Shown one piece after another: positions 25,752 to 34,715 of a stretch of 64,000 nucleotides of DNA (position 1 is the stretch's first letter; every line of letters starts with the position of its first letter). Below the pieces are notes generated by a model. The model searched no databases and was not told where the DNA came from. It saw only the letters and a list, made by a program, of their open reading frames with translations. Source of the stretch: Flammeovirgaceae bacterium UBA7330 (GTDB lineage Bacteria > Bacteroidota > Bacteroidia > Cytophagales > Cyclobacteriaceae); the NCBI GenBank assembly GCA_002471275.1, contig DKPQ01000005.1:62001-126000 (forward strand). The letters run 5' to 3'. Both the position numbers and the translations under genes were made by a program.

Positions 25752-26669
25752 TTGAAAACCATAAGAATAGGTACCCGAAAAAGTAAGCTGGCTGTCTGGC
25801 AGGCTGACTATGTAGCTGATCTGCTGGAAGCTGATGGATTCACCACCGAAAAAGTGCTCATCGAGACAAAAGGCGACAAGATCCAGGATGTAGCTATTGC
25901 TAAAATCGGCAGCAAGGGAGTATTCACAGAAGAGCTGGAAGCACTGCTGAAATCAGGAGAGGTAGATATTGCCGTGCATAGCGCCAAAGACCTGCAGTCT
26001 TCTTTACCTGATGGATTTGATATCATAGCTTTCTCTGAGCGAGCATTTATTGAAGATGTTATTGTCAGTGAAAAAGAAATTGATCTTTCAAGCAAAGACC
26101 TCGTGTTGGGCACAAGCTCCACCAGAAGGATAGCAGCCCTCAAACACTTTTATCCACACATCCAAACCATAGACATGCGGGGAAATCTCCAAACCAGGAT
26201 TTCTAAAATGCAATCAGGCGTTTGTGATGGGCTCATCCTTGCTCACGCTGGAGTACACAGGATGGATTATGATCACCTGGTCAAAGTCAAGCTACCCATT
26301 GATGCGTTTATTCCTCCTGTTGGGCAGGGCTGTATTGCTGTGGAAGCTCACCGGAATATCGATGCAGAAAAGAAACAACACATCTACCAGAAAGTAAACA
26401 ACTCCGGGGTGGAGAAGCAGCTTCTGGCAGAACGAGCTTATTTGAAGAAACTGGAAGGCGGATGCAGCATTCCGGTTTTTGCCTTTGCTTCACTTGAAGA
26501 CGATAACATCAGGTTAAAAGGAGGCATTTTCAGTCTGGACGGAAAAGATCGAATTATCTATGAGCTATTAGGCAAAGATCCGGTGAATGTTGGGACCTCC
26601 CTGGCCAACAAAGTGCTTGAAAACGGGGGAATGGAAATTCTTAAAGAAATCAAAAAACACTTGGGATGA
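25752..26669 (+). CDS. hemC: Hydroxymethylbilane synthase (porphobilinogen deaminase)
   Basis: 305 residues. It polymerises four porphobilinogens to hydroxymethylbilane in haem synthesis. The dipyrromethane cofactor cysteine is Cys238 (LEGGCSIP), catalytic Asp80 lies in HSAKDL, and the substrate-binding GTSSTRR is at 120-126. The start is a TTG immediately after the rimK stop (no gap); there is no ATG that would keep the conserved N-terminus TIRIGTRKSKLA, so TTG is well supported. The rare start and tight junction suggest that rimK translation sets HemC output. Confidence 0.96.
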   Translation: MKTIRIGTRKSKLAVWQADYVADLLEADGFTTEKVLIETKGDKIQDVAIAKIGSKGVFTEELEALLKSGEVDIAVHSAKDLQSSLPDGFDIIAFSERAFIEDVIVSEKEIDLSSKDLVLGTSSTRRIAALKHFYPHIQTIDMRGNLQTRISKMQSGVCDGLILAHAGVHRMDYDHLVKVKLPIDAFIPPVGQGCIAVEAHRNIDAEKKQHIYQKVNNSGVEKQLLAERAYLKKLEGGCSIPVFAFASLEDDNIRLKGGIFSLDGKDRIIYELLGKDPVNVGTSLANKVLENGGMEILKEIKKHLG

Positions 26670-26695
26670 TTATATTTATTCAAAAATTACGTGGT

Positions 26696-27544
26696 ATGAA
26701 ATTTAATTTCGGTGCTTTACTTATTTTGTTAGCTTTAGGGGCCTGCGACAGTAGCAACAAAAACGAAGACGCTTTAATCACTATACATACCGCATTCGGC
26801 GACATGAAGGCTATCCTTTATGAAGAGACCCCTATTCATAAGAAAAATTTCATTAAACTGGCAAAAAGTGGGAAATACGACAGTACAGAATGGCACAGGA
26901 TCATCAAAGACTTCATGATCCAGGGTGGTGACGTGTTCGCTAAAGAAGGTGAGCAGGAACCCATGGATGACCGCTTACCTGCTGAGTTTGTCGAAGGTTT
27001 TTATCATACGAAAGGAGCTTTGGCCGCTGCCCGGCAACCCGATGACCGAAATCCTAAGAAAATGTCCTCCTCGGTTCAGTTTTACATCGTTGATGGAAAG
27101 ACTTTTTCTGAGGAAGAGCTGACCATCGATCAGTTTAAGCTCAACGAAAACCTGGGTAAACTTTTATCTGATGAACGATATGTCGACCTGAGGGAAAAGT
27201 ACCTCACCATCAACCAAACAGGGGATGTCGATAGTCTGCAAAAGTTCATTTTCAGTCTGAAAGACATGGTTGAGAGTGAATACAGTGTAGACGTAAGCAG
27301 AGAAATGGAGCCTGAACGACTCAAAAAATACATGACAGTAGGAGGGGCTTATCACCTGGATGGCAATTACACCATATTTGGACAAGTGGTTGAAGGACTG
27401 GATGTAATCGATAAAATAGCTGCCGTTGAAACAGGTAGAGCCTACAAACCTGTAACACCTATCTACCTTACTATGGAAGTGGAAATGGTTCCTAAATCGA
27501 CCATTACTCAGAAATATGGGTATGAATACCCCCCGGTTGAGTAA
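26696..27544 (+). CDS. Cyclophilin-type peptidyl-prolyl isomerase lipoprotein
   Basis: 282 residues from the ATG at 26696, chosen because it gives a compact lipoprotein signal (LLALGAC, Cys17). An ATG at 26666 overlapping the hemC stop would add ten residues and is a fair alternative. The cyclophilin domain is split: TIHTAFGDMKAILYEETPIHKKNF, DSTEWHRIIKDFMIQGGD, KGALAAAR and later GNYTIFGQVVEGLDVIDKI, with a ~90-residue helical insert between, as seen in other Bacteroidota periplasmic PPIases. It would assist folding of exported proteins at a membrane surface. Confidence 0.88.
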   Translation: MKFNFGALLILLALGACDSSNKNEDALITIHTAFGDMKAILYEETPIHKKNFIKLAKSGKYDSTEWHRIIKDFMIQGGDVFAKEGEQEPMDDRLPAEFVEGFYHTKGALAAARQPDDRNPKKMSSSVQFYIVDGKTFSEEELTIDQFKLNENLGKLLSDERYVDLREKYLTINQTGDVDSLQKFIFSLKDMVESEYSVDVSREMEPERLKKYMTVGGAYHLDGNYTIFGQVVEGLDVIDKIAAVETGRAYKPVTPIYLTMEVEMVPKSTITQKYGYEYPPVE

Positions 27545-27547
27545 TTC

Positions 27548-28453
27548 ATGAGGATACTTCTCACCGGTGCCAATGGCCTTTTTGGGCAACATCTTCTTAC
27601 CCTTTTAACCTATCGACAAGGCTACGAAGTCTTTGCTACCGGTAAAGGTGAAAACAGAAACCCTTCAGGCCAATACACTTATTTACCATGTGACCTGACC
27701 AATCAGGCTGAAGCAAAAAAACTGATCGCATCAGCCAGACCTGACTATCTGATCCATGCTGCTGCCAAAACCCAGGTCGATGATTGCGAAACCAACCGAA
27801 AATTGTGTTGGGATAGTAATGTTGGTGCGACGCGATACTTATTGAATGAAATGTCAAAGTCCGGCGGTCATTTTCAATACATCTCGACAGACTTCGTATT
27901 TGATGGGGAGCGGGGCAACTACATCGAAACGGATGAACCTGCCCCGGTCAATTATTACGGGGAAAGTAAGCTCGAGGCAGAAAAACTTGTTCAGGCTTCG
28001 GGGTTGGGCTGGTCCATCACCCGGACTGTTCTGGTGTATGGTGTAGGTAGGGACATGAGCAGGTCGAATATCATCACCTGGATTTACAAAAGCCTGAAAA
28101 ACAAACAGCCCATCAAGGTGGTGACCGACCAAATCAGGACCCCTACGAATGTGAATGATCTTGCTGAGGGTAGTTTTTTGATCCTACAAAAGGAAGCTAA
28201 GGGTATTTTCCATATCTCCGGAGATGAAATCATGAGTCCATATGACCTCGCCATCAAAATAGCTGATTACTTTGATTTTGATCGTAACCTGATCACCCCG
28301 GTGGATGCTTCTACATTCAGTCAGGCAGGGAGGCGACCTCAGAAAACAGGATTTATCATAAATAAAGCCCGACAAGTACTGGGATACAATCCCAAGAGCT
28401 TTGATGAGCATTTAAGCATGCTTGAAAGTCGTTTGCTTGGTTTTTATGAGTAA
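27548..28453 (+). CDS. NAD-dependent epimerase / RmlD-like sugar-nucleotide reductase
   Basis: 301 residues, extended SDR. The nucleotide loop GANGLFGQ is at 7-14, HAAAKTQVDDCE follows, and the catalytic YGESK gives Tyr137 and Lys141. The TDQIRTPTNVNDLAEG stretch is the dTDP-4-dehydrorhamnose reductase substrate region, so reduction of a 4-keto deoxysugar is likely. None of rmlA, rmlB or rmlC is nearby, so the exact nucleotide sugar is uncertain. It begins 3 bases after the cyclophilin gene and closes the plus-strand run. Confidence 0.85.
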   Translation: MRILLTGANGLFGQHLLTLLTYRQGYEVFATGKGENRNPSGQYTYLPCDLTNQAEAKKLIASARPDYLIHAAAKTQVDDCETNRKLCWDSNVGATRYLLNEMSKSGGHFQYISTDFVFDGERGNYIETDEPAPVNYYGESKLEAEKLVQASGLGWSITRTVLVYGVGRDMSRSNIITWIYKSLKNKQPIKVVTDQIRTPTNVNDLAEGSFLILQKEAKGIFHISGDEIMSPYDLAIKIADYFDFDRNLITPVDASTFSQAGRRPQKTGFIINKARQVLGYNPKSFDEHLSMLESRLLGFYE

Positions 28454-28544
28454 AGTTTTAAGGAATTTCCTATTTATTTAGGGAGATGATGTTGGTGACT
28501 GTCTGGCTGAACAGAACTGGTCTTAAGATAACTTGTGAAATGGC

Positions 28545-28865
28545 TTACTTTTGAGTACTGTTGTTTCCCGGGTCTCTACTTGTATGGAAAACGTCCAATA
28601 CCATAATCACCTCTGGAGTTACCTCATAGATGATTTTGTAACTCCAGATTACCTTAAACCGATAGTTGCCCGGTTCGTCCTTTAAGTAAGGATCTTCTGC
28701 AAATTTCTTAGGGAAAACATTCAGGTTCTTAGCGGATGCTACGATTTCATCCCGGACTTTTTTAGCAGTTTCTGCAGATTCTCTTTTCTTGATATAATTG
28801 TAAATGTTTCTCAGGGCATATTTGGCTTCATTATTCCAAATAACTTTGAGCTTCTTCTTTACCAT
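28545..28865 (-). CDS. RelE/ParE-type toxin
   Basis: 106 residues. The ParE-like pattern is clear: VIWNNEAKYALRNIYNYI at the N-terminus, SAETAKKVRDEIVASAKNLNVFPKKFAEDP in the middle and YRFKVIWSYKIIYEVTPEVIMVLDVFHTSRDP at the end. Members either cleave mRNA on the ribosome or poison gyrase; sequence alone does not say which. The start ATG lies inside the last codons of the antitoxin gene (7-base overlap), the usual toxin-second order. Confidence 0.88.
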   Translation of the reverse strand: MVKKKLKVIWNNEAKYALRNIYNYIKKRESAETAKKVRDEIVASAKNLNVFPKKFAEDPYLKDEPGNYRFKVIWSYKIIYEVTPEVIMVLDVFHTSRDPGNNSTQK

Positions 28866-29095
28866 TGCTTCATTTCTCGCTCAAGATCTTCCTGTGTGGT
28901 AAAGTGTCCCGCCTCTATATTTGATTTTGCTCCCCTGATACGTTCTTTGTATTCTTCAACGCTCATTGAATCTCCAGGCACTGTATAATCCCCTTCAAAA
29001 TAGGCTTTCGCAACAGCTTGCATCATTTGCAAAAGCCTTTTATCCCCCTTGTCCACAAACTGGTGTAATTCCTCCTTTAACTGTTCTGTACCCAT
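28859..29095 (-). CDS. Antitoxin partner of the RelE/ParE-type toxin
   Basis: 78 residues, acidic and helical. I do not recognise a DNA-binding fold, but the C-terminal AGHFTTQEDLEREMKQW resembles the toxin-wrapping ends of Bacteroidota antitoxins, and its size, place directly before the toxin and 7-base overlap fit the role. GATCA occurs twice upstream (29096-29100, 29124-29128), too weak to call an operator. The module sits between a sugar-nucleotide gene and the sensor kinase with no phage or transposon remnants. Confidence 0.8.
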   Translation of the reverse strand: MGTEQLKEELHQFVDKGDKRLLQMMQAVAKAYFEGDYTVPGDSMSVEEYKERIRGAKSNIEAGHFTTQEDLEREMKQW

Positions 29096-29165
29096 GATCA
29101 GTATATATTTACTTAAAGTTAACGATCATTTCTGTATTGATAATGCTCCATTTTCATTCTCACTA

Positions 29166-30500
29166 CTACACCACCATTTCAAAAACAGTTTCAACTCCAG
29201 GATTTGATCGGACATTTAACTGGCCCTTATGTAATCGCATAATTTGCCTTGATAAGCTGAGCCCGATTCCGGAACCGTCTTCTTTGGTAGTAAAAAAAGG
29301 GATGAATACCTGGTCAATTTGTTCTATTGGGATGCCCGGCCCGTTATCAATAAATTGGAACCTGATCATGTTGTCCTTTTCAATCACTTTAATCTTGAGT
29401 GATCTGTCTTCTTTACCCACCTGCGTGAGCGAATCAACGGCATTGTAAATCAAATTCAATGCTACCTGGGTCAGTAATTTTTGGTCACCCAAAAACGTTT
29501 TGACCCTAACCCGGTTAAACACTGCCGTTTGGACATGCTCTGCAGAAACGCGTTGATCTGCCAGCTTAAGTAAACTCTCCAGCCAATCGTCAATAACAAT
29601 CTCCCTAAACTCAGGTTTGGGTACCCTGCTAAGCCGCCGGTAGTTTTCAACGAAATGAGTCAGCCCTTTACTTCTTTCATTGATCACTTCGAGCCCATCA
29701 GATAAATTCACTAACTGATTTTCAGTGATTTTCTCTCCTTTTTTAAAATACCCTGACAATGTTTCGCTGATGGAGGAAATGGGAGTGATAGAATTCATGA
29801 TTTCATGAGTCATGATCCTGATCAGCTTTTGCCAGCTGTCTAATTCATTCTCTTCCAGCTCGCTCTTGATGTCATTCAGTGAGTAGATCAGAAATTCCTC
29901 CTCCTGAAACTTGAGCTTTACCATTTTTACCATGACTACATGTAGTTCATTTCTGACTACGGTCCTGACTGTTTTGGATTGGTTGGGTTCCAACGCTTGA
30001 AATGTATCCCAAAGCTCTTTGTTCAGCTGTTTGAGCCTGTCAATATGCACAATAAGCTTAGCCCCAAACAATTGCAGCGCAGTCTTATTTACGATCTCCA
30101 CATATCCCTTGGAATCCACAGCGATCAGCCCCGTAGCAGAATGCCTCATCAACTCTTTGAAAAACCATTCCTTGTGCTCACTGTGGGTTTTAATTGTAGA
30201 AAGCACCTGATTGATATTGTTGAGGCTTCGATGAAGATTTTTTAGCGATCCGGACTTTACCTGTTCCGGAAAGTGAAGGGTAGTATCCTCATTTCGGATA
30301 GACTCAAAAAACAGGGTAAGTTTTCTGTTGATGGCATTATAAAAATAGAGGGTATTGAACAGTACAATTGTAAGAATCAAACCGCAAAATCCCAGAGCCC
30401 ACCAATTGTCCTGTAGGTAAAAAAGTGTCCCGGCAACCGAAGAACCAATGAGGATAATTCCGCGTAAGACAATGGCAAACCTGAAATCTTTAAAGACCAT
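29166..30500 (-). CDS. Sensor histidine kinase (NtrB-like, two membrane helices)
   Basis: 444 residues. Two transmembrane helices at about 9-28 and 35-54 with almost no periplasmic loop, then a linker, a PAS-like domain (HSATGLIAVDSKGYVEIVNKTA) at ~118-215, the phosphoacceptor His232 in MTHEIMNSITPI and a HATPase domain (NLIYNAVDSL, DNGPGIP, KEDGSGIGLSLS). The lack of a periplasmic domain suggests it senses a membrane or internal signal, as in other kinases that sense envelope stress. It overlaps the regulator gene by 11 bases. Partner of the sigma-54 regulator; probable control of the divergent efflux operon. Confidence 0.95.
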   Translation of the reverse strand: MVFKDFRFAIVLRGIILIGSSVAGTLFYLQDNWWALGFCGLILTIVLFNTLYFYNAINRKLTLFFESIRNEDTTLHFPEQVKSGSLKNLHRSLNNINQVLSTIKTHSEHKEWFFKELMRHSATGLIAVDSKGYVEIVNKTALQLFGAKLIVHIDRLKQLNKELWDTFQALEPNQSKTVRTVVRNELHVVMVKMVKLKFQEEEFLIYSLNDIKSELEENELDSWQKLIRIMTHEIMNSITPISSISETLSGYFKKGEKITENQLVNLSDGLEVINERSKGLTHFVENYRRLSRVPKPEFREIVIDDWLESLLKLADQRVSAEHVQTAVFNRVRVKTFLGDQKLLTQVALNLIYNAVDSLTQVGKEDRSLKIKVIEKDNMIRFQFIDNGPGIPIEQIDQVFIPFFTTKEDGSGIGLSLSRQIMRLHKGQLNVRSNPGVETVFEMVV

Positions 30501-31848
30501 ATCTTTTCACCTTATTGTACAAGGTCTGCCGGGTAATGCCCAGCTTATCTGCCACATGGGAATAGTTGCCATTGTATCTGTCAAGCGCTTCCTCAATCAT
30601 AGATTTTTCCATCTCCTCCAATGTAAGATATTTATTCACCGGTTGATTATCCGTATGTCGCAATGAGAAGTCATCAGGCTTTAAGACATCTGAATCAGCG
30701 AGGATCACTGCTTTCTCAATGGCATGTTGAAGCTCACGCACGTTGCCGGGCCAATGGTACCTGCTCAGTTTCTTGATGGTTTGCTGGCTGAGCTTAAGCC
30801 CATGCTTCTTATACTTCTTTTGATAACTCATTAAAAAGAATGTAGCCAGCTCTTCAATGTCTTCTCCACGTTCACGCAATGGTGGTAGCTCAATGCGTAT
30901 GGTATTCAATCGATATAAAAGGTCTTCTCTAAATCGCTGCTCAGCAATTTCATCTTCCAGGTTATTATTCGTTGCGCTAATGATCCTCAAATCCACTGGA
31001 ATGACTTTATTTGAGCCCACAGGAGTGACCGCCCTGTTTTGCAACACAACCAACAACTTCGATTGCATCACCAGGGGTAGGTTTCCAATTTCGTCCATAA
31101 ACAGGGTACCCTTGTCCGCCAATTGAAACTTGCCTATTCGATCCTCTTTGGCATCAGTAAAAGCTCCTTTTTTATGACCGAACAGCTCACTCTCAAATAA
31201 AGACCCAGGGATGGCCCCCATATCTACCCTGACAAGCAACTCACCGCGACGATCAGACTTTTGGTGGATCTCCTGGGCGATCAATTCTTTTCCTGTTCCG
31301 TTTTCTCCTGTGATCAGCACTGAGGCATCCGTATTTGCTACCTTTTGCACTGTTTCCATAATCTTAAGCATGGCAGGGGAGGAACCAACTAGCATTTTGC
31401 TCTCCCGGTTGATCTCGCTTTTTAGGGACTTCTCTCTTCGTTTTAATTCGTGCACCTGCTTGTTCGACAAGCTGATGCGTAAGGCTGATTGCACCGTCGT
31501 CAGCAGTTTTTCATTCTCCCAGGGCTTCATCACAAAGTCAGTAGCTCCCTCTTTCACTGATTTTACGGCCAAATCAATGTCCCCATAGGCCGTTAGCATA
31601 ATGACCTCGGTATTGGGAGACTGATCTTTGATCTGTTTCAACCAATAAAATCCTTCATTTCCGGAATTCACCCCTGCAGTAAAATTCATATCCAATAAGA
31701 CCACATCAACCTCTGTCTTGCGAAGCATCCCCAATATAGCATTCGGATTGAACAGGGTAAGGATCTCATCAAATTCCGGTTCTAACAAAAGCCTAAGTGC
31801 ACTTAAGGCTCCTTTGTTATCATCTACGATCAGTATTTTACCAGCCAT
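30490..31848 (-). CDS. NtrC-family sigma-54-dependent response regulator
   Basis: 452 residues: receiver domain with phosphoacceptor Asp53 (VVLLDMNF), AAA+ domain with Walker A GENGTGKE at 181-188, and a Fis-type helix-turn-helix at the C-terminus (HVADKLGITRQTLYNKVKRY). The loop that touches sigma-54 reads GAFTDA (228-233) instead of the classical GAFTGA; this Gly-to-Asp form recurs in Bacteroidota regulators, so it is probably functional. It is transcribed first, with the kinase after it, divergently from tolC, and most likely activates the divergent export operon by remodelling sigma-54 polymerase. Confidence 0.95.
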   Translation of the reverse strand: MAGKILIVDDNKGALSALRLLLEPEFDEILTLFNPNAILGMLRKTEVDVVLLDMNFTAGVNSGNEGFYWLKQIKDQSPNTEVIMLTAYGDIDLAVKSVKEGATDFVMKPWENEKLLTTVQSALRISLSNKQVHELKRREKSLKSEINRESKMLVGSSPAMLKIMETVQKVANTDASVLITGENGTGKELIAQEIHQKSDRRGELLVRVDMGAIPGSLFESELFGHKKGAFTDAKEDRIGKFQLADKGTLFMDEIGNLPLVMQSKLLVVLQNRAVTPVGSNKVIPVDLRIISATNNNLEDEIAEQRFREDLLYRLNTIRIELPPLRERGEDIEELATFFLMSYQKKYKKHGLKLSQQTIKKLSRYHWPGNVRELQHAIEKAVILADSDVLKPDDFSLRHTDNQPVNKYLTLEEMEKSMIEEALDRYNGNYSHVADKLGITRQTLYNKVKRYGL

Positions 31849-31997
31849 GATCTAAAAGTTTCCTTCATCAAAAATAATTAAGCAAATAACGCAAATGATA
31901 AGTGTAAAATAATTTGACATTTGATTGTTCAGTTTCTTGACAAGGAATGACATCTTCATAACCTTAAAAACCTGATATACAGTCATTTATACTTCAC

Positions 31998-32011
31998 GGC
32001 ACACTATTGGC
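31998..32011 (+). promoter_or_regulatory. Candidate sigma-54 promoter for the TolC operon
   Basis: CACGGCACACTATTGGCA contains GG at 31998-31999 and GC at 32010-32011, exactly the -24/-12 spacing of sigma-54 promoters, with GGCAC intact but TGGC in place of TTGC at -12. The predicted start of transcription is near 32023, only 3 bases before the ATG, so the message would be almost leaderless. No good TAnnTTTG promoter is present in the 177-base gap, and the sigma-54 regulator is divergent. Confidence 0.4.
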
Positions 32012-32025
32012 ACCTTAGTACTCAT

Positions 32026-33351
32026 ATGAAGAAATGGCTAACCATATTTACTGCCCTGCTGTTGACATCTGCGCTGTTTGCACAGAAATCCTGGACCTAT
32101 CAGGATTGTATAGACTATGCATTGGATCATAACCTCGCGCTAAAAAATGTGGAGTATCAGGTACTGCGGCAGGAGGCCAACAGCAAAAGCGCATATGGAA
32201 ACTTCCTCCCGGATTTGAATGCAAACACAAGCGTAAACATCTCTCAGGGCAGAACTACCAACCCAAACACCAACCAGATCATTGATTCAGATCCTTTCTT
32301 ATCTAATAGTTTGGGCATCCGGTCAAGCATGACCGTCTTTAATGGTTTTAGGCTGCAAAACCAGTTGAAATATGAAAAGTACAGACAGATGGCCGTCCAA
32401 AATAACTATCAAAAAGCCATCAACGATGTAACCTACCTGGTGATGGATGCTTTTATCCAGCATCTCATCAACCTGGGTCTTGCTGCCATACAACAGGAGC
32501 AACTTGAAGCATCAGACAAGGAAGTATTTCGCATTAAAAAGCGGATCAGTCTGGGGTTAGCATCTGGTAGTGATCTGTATGAGTCTGAAGCCCAACTGGC
32601 AAGTGATGAATTTTTATTGATCCGAATGCAGAATGCCGCCAATATTTCAGAAAACGAAATAAAGAAACTGCTCAACCTTCCCGTGGATTCCACCTTTGTG
32701 CCGGAAGATATACAGGTAGACCCCTCCGCCGAACCTTTAAGTATCACTGAAGCCGAGCAAAACCCCTTTGATATACAAAAGCTACCGGAAATGAAATCCA
32801 GTGTGGCCCGGTTTAAAGCTGCACAAAGGCAATTGAGCATGATCCGGGCATTCGGACAGCCTAGCATTAGTGCCGGTTTTGGCTGGGGTAGTTTTTTTAC
32901 AGAAACCAGGACTGATGCAAACGAAAACGTGATTCCTTACAGTGAACAGTTCAACCTGAATAGCAATCTGTCTTATGGCTTGAGCTTAAACTTCCCCATT
33001 TTCAATCGACTCAACCAATGGAACAGCATTCAGCAGTCAAAAATCAGTCTTGCCGAAGCGGAAAATGATCTTAGAATCATGACCAGAGACACAGAATACC
33101 TGATCAACGAAGCACTCCTAGACTACTATGGTGTAATGGCCGAATACAAGTCTGCCATCAAAACCGAAGAGAGCAGAGCGCTGGCATTTGAGGTGATCGA
33201 AAAGAAGCGGGAAAAAGGGTTGGCAAGCATCATGGAATTTTATCAGGCTAAAAATGACCTGGCTGCTGCAAGAGGGCAGAGCCTGCGTACCCGATTACAA
33301 TTATTTTTAAATAAGAAATTGATTGATTTCTACCTTAATGGGACCTTTTAA
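32026..33351 (+). CDS. TolC-family outer-membrane efflux protein
   Basis: 441 residues with signal peptide MKKWLTIFTALLLTSALFAQ. Two halves of the TolC fold are visible, each with long helical hairpins and a strand pair (SYGNFLPDLNANTSVNISQG; LSYGLSLNFPIFNR). The usual opening WTYQDCIDYALDHNLALK is intact. It forms a trimeric channel through the outer membrane docking with a periplasmic adaptor. The gene heads the export operon; the adaptor gene follows by 2 bases. Confidence 0.95.
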   Translation: MKKWLTIFTALLLTSALFAQKSWTYQDCIDYALDHNLALKNVEYQVLRQEANSKSAYGNFLPDLNANTSVNISQGRTTNPNTNQIIDSDPFLSNSLGIRSSMTVFNGFRLQNQLKYEKYRQMAVQNNYQKAINDVTYLVMDAFIQHLINLGLAAIQQEQLEASDKEVFRIKKRISLGLASGSDLYESEAQLASDEFLLIRMQNAANISENEIKKLLNLPVDSTFVPEDIQVDPSAEPLSITEAEQNPFDIQKLPEMKSSVARFKAAQRQLSMIRAFGQPSISAGFGWGSFFTETRTDANENVIPYSEQFNLNSNLSYGLSLNFPIFNRLNQWNSIQQSKISLAEAENDLRIMTRDTEYLINEALLDYYGVMAEYKSAIKTEESRALAFEVIEKKREKGLASIMEFYQAKNDLAAARGQSLRTRLQLFLNKKLIDFYLNGTF

Positions 33352-33353
33352 TT

Positions 33354-34601
33354 ATGGATAAGAAGATTGTTGATAAGAGATGGATTAAACCAAAGCACTG
33401 GAAATATATCGCAGGTGCAACGTTTATTCTGGTCGTGGTGCTGGCATTCATGTTCCGGGACCCCATGAGTACCTACCGTGCTGATCTTGAAAAGATTACG
33501 GTGGAAACAGTGAAATACGATTCCTTCCAGGACTATATCAGGATTGTAGGGTTTGTAGAGCCCATATCCACGATTTATATGGACGCTATTGAAGGGGGTA
33601 TTGTGGAAGAAATACTCATTGAAGAAGGAAGTTTCGTGAATAAGGGAGACGTCATCCTTCAGCTCAGCAACAACCGACTCAACCTGGACATCCTAAACAG
33701 TGAGGCTTCCCTCGCTGAAAAGTCGAACTTCCTCAGGGAGACACAAATCAATATGGAGCAGCAAAAACTCCTCCTGCAAAGAGACCTGATCAACCAGGAA
33801 TATGACCTGATACAAAAAGAAAGGGCATACAACCAGAATAAATCGCTTTATGAAGAGGAGTTGATTTCCCGGGAAGACTACTTACAATCTAAAGAAGCCT
33901 ATGAAATGGCGGTGAAGTTGAGGGAGCTTACGCTAAAAAGGAATGATCAGGATTCCATCTATCGGAGAAATCAAATCAAAAAGATCTCCCTCAATCTGGA
34001 GAACATGGAGAAAAACCTGGAATTGATTTATCTCCGGAAAGAAAATCTGAATATCAAAGCTCCTGTGGATGGCCAGCTGGGATTTCTGGATGCTGAGCTG
34101 GGTCAGTCCATTGCCAGTGGCCAAAGAATTGGTCAGGTGAACGTGTTGACCAGCTATAAGATCAAAGCGCAGATAGATGAACACTATATCGACAGGATCC
34201 GCAGAGAATTGGCAGCAACATTTGAGCGTCAATCCGACACCTTCAACCTGAAAGTGAATAAAGTCTATCCTGAAGTGAGGAATGGAAAATTTGATATCGA
34301 CCTGGTATTTACGGACAAGCAACCTGACAATATCAGAACCGGTCAAAGCTACCAGATCAGTTTACAGCTGGGTGTAACCATGGAAGCTGTTTTGATCGAT
34401 CGCGGTGGGTTTTTTCAATCTACAGGTGGGCAGTGGGTATATGTACTGTCACCTGATGAAACCTTCGCGACAAAACGAAGTATTCGTATTGGCAGACAGA
34501 ACCCCCGCTATTATGAAGTATTGGAAGGACTTGAGCCAGGAGAAAAAGTCGTAACCTCTAGTTATGAGGCTTTTGGAGATAATGAGAAGTTGGTGTTTTA
34601 G
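33354..34601 (+). CDS. HlyD/MacA-type periplasmic adaptor
   Basis: 415 residues. One membrane helix at about 17-35, then a split biotinyl-lipoyl-like domain (MDAIEGGIVEEILIEEGSFVNKGDVILQL ... NIKAPVDGQLGFLDAELGQSI) around a long helical hairpin rich in Gln/Glu/Lys (about residues 120-230), and a beta-barrel plus membrane-proximal domain. It joins the TolC channel to an inner-membrane ABC transporter. Its place between tolC and the MacB-type ATPase and permease genes supports MacAB-TolC-like assembly. The cargo is unknown. Confidence 0.93.
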   Translation: MDKKIVDKRWIKPKHWKYIAGATFILVVVLAFMFRDPMSTYRADLEKITVETVKYDSFQDYIRIVGFVEPISTIYMDAIEGGIVEEILIEEGSFVNKGDVILQLSNNRLNLDILNSEASLAEKSNFLRETQINMEQQKLLLQRDLINQEYDLIQKERAYNQNKSLYEEELISREDYLQSKEAYEMAVKLRELTLKRNDQDSIYRRNQIKKISLNLENMEKNLELIYLRKENLNIKAPVDGQLGFLDAELGQSIASGQRIGQVNVLTSYKIKAQIDEHYIDRIRRELAATFERQSDTFNLKVNKVYPEVRNGKFDIDLVFTDKQPDNIRTGQSYQISLQLGVTMEAVLIDRGGFFQSTGGQWVYVLSPDETFATKRSIRIGRQNPRYYEVLEGLEPGEKVVTSSYEAFGDNEKLVF

Positions 34602-34660
34602 TGAGGGAAGGAAAAAGAAAGATAGGAGGAAGGAAAAAGGAAATTAGGAGAAAAGGATAA
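34602..34660 (+). repeat. Purine-rich intergenic repeat, left of the S23 gene
   Basis: A run of A and G including GGAGGAAGGAAAAAGGAAAT. Its inverse complement pattern (CCTTCCTCC TTTTTCC TTCC) appears on the other side of the four-helix gene at 35111-35138, so the gene is bracketed by inverted purine/pyrimidine repeats sharing GGAAGGAAAAAGGA. Such flanks suggest insertion of a small unit into the operon. Confidence 0.55.
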
Positions 34661-34715
34661 TAAGTTGTCATGGTTTTTTAATAGTTTATGGTGCATAACG
34701 CAAAACCAAACTATC

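Noticed and set aside
28454..28544. Possible RNA gene in the 91-base gap
   Set aside because: No stable tRNA-like or riboswitch-like fold could be drawn by eye.
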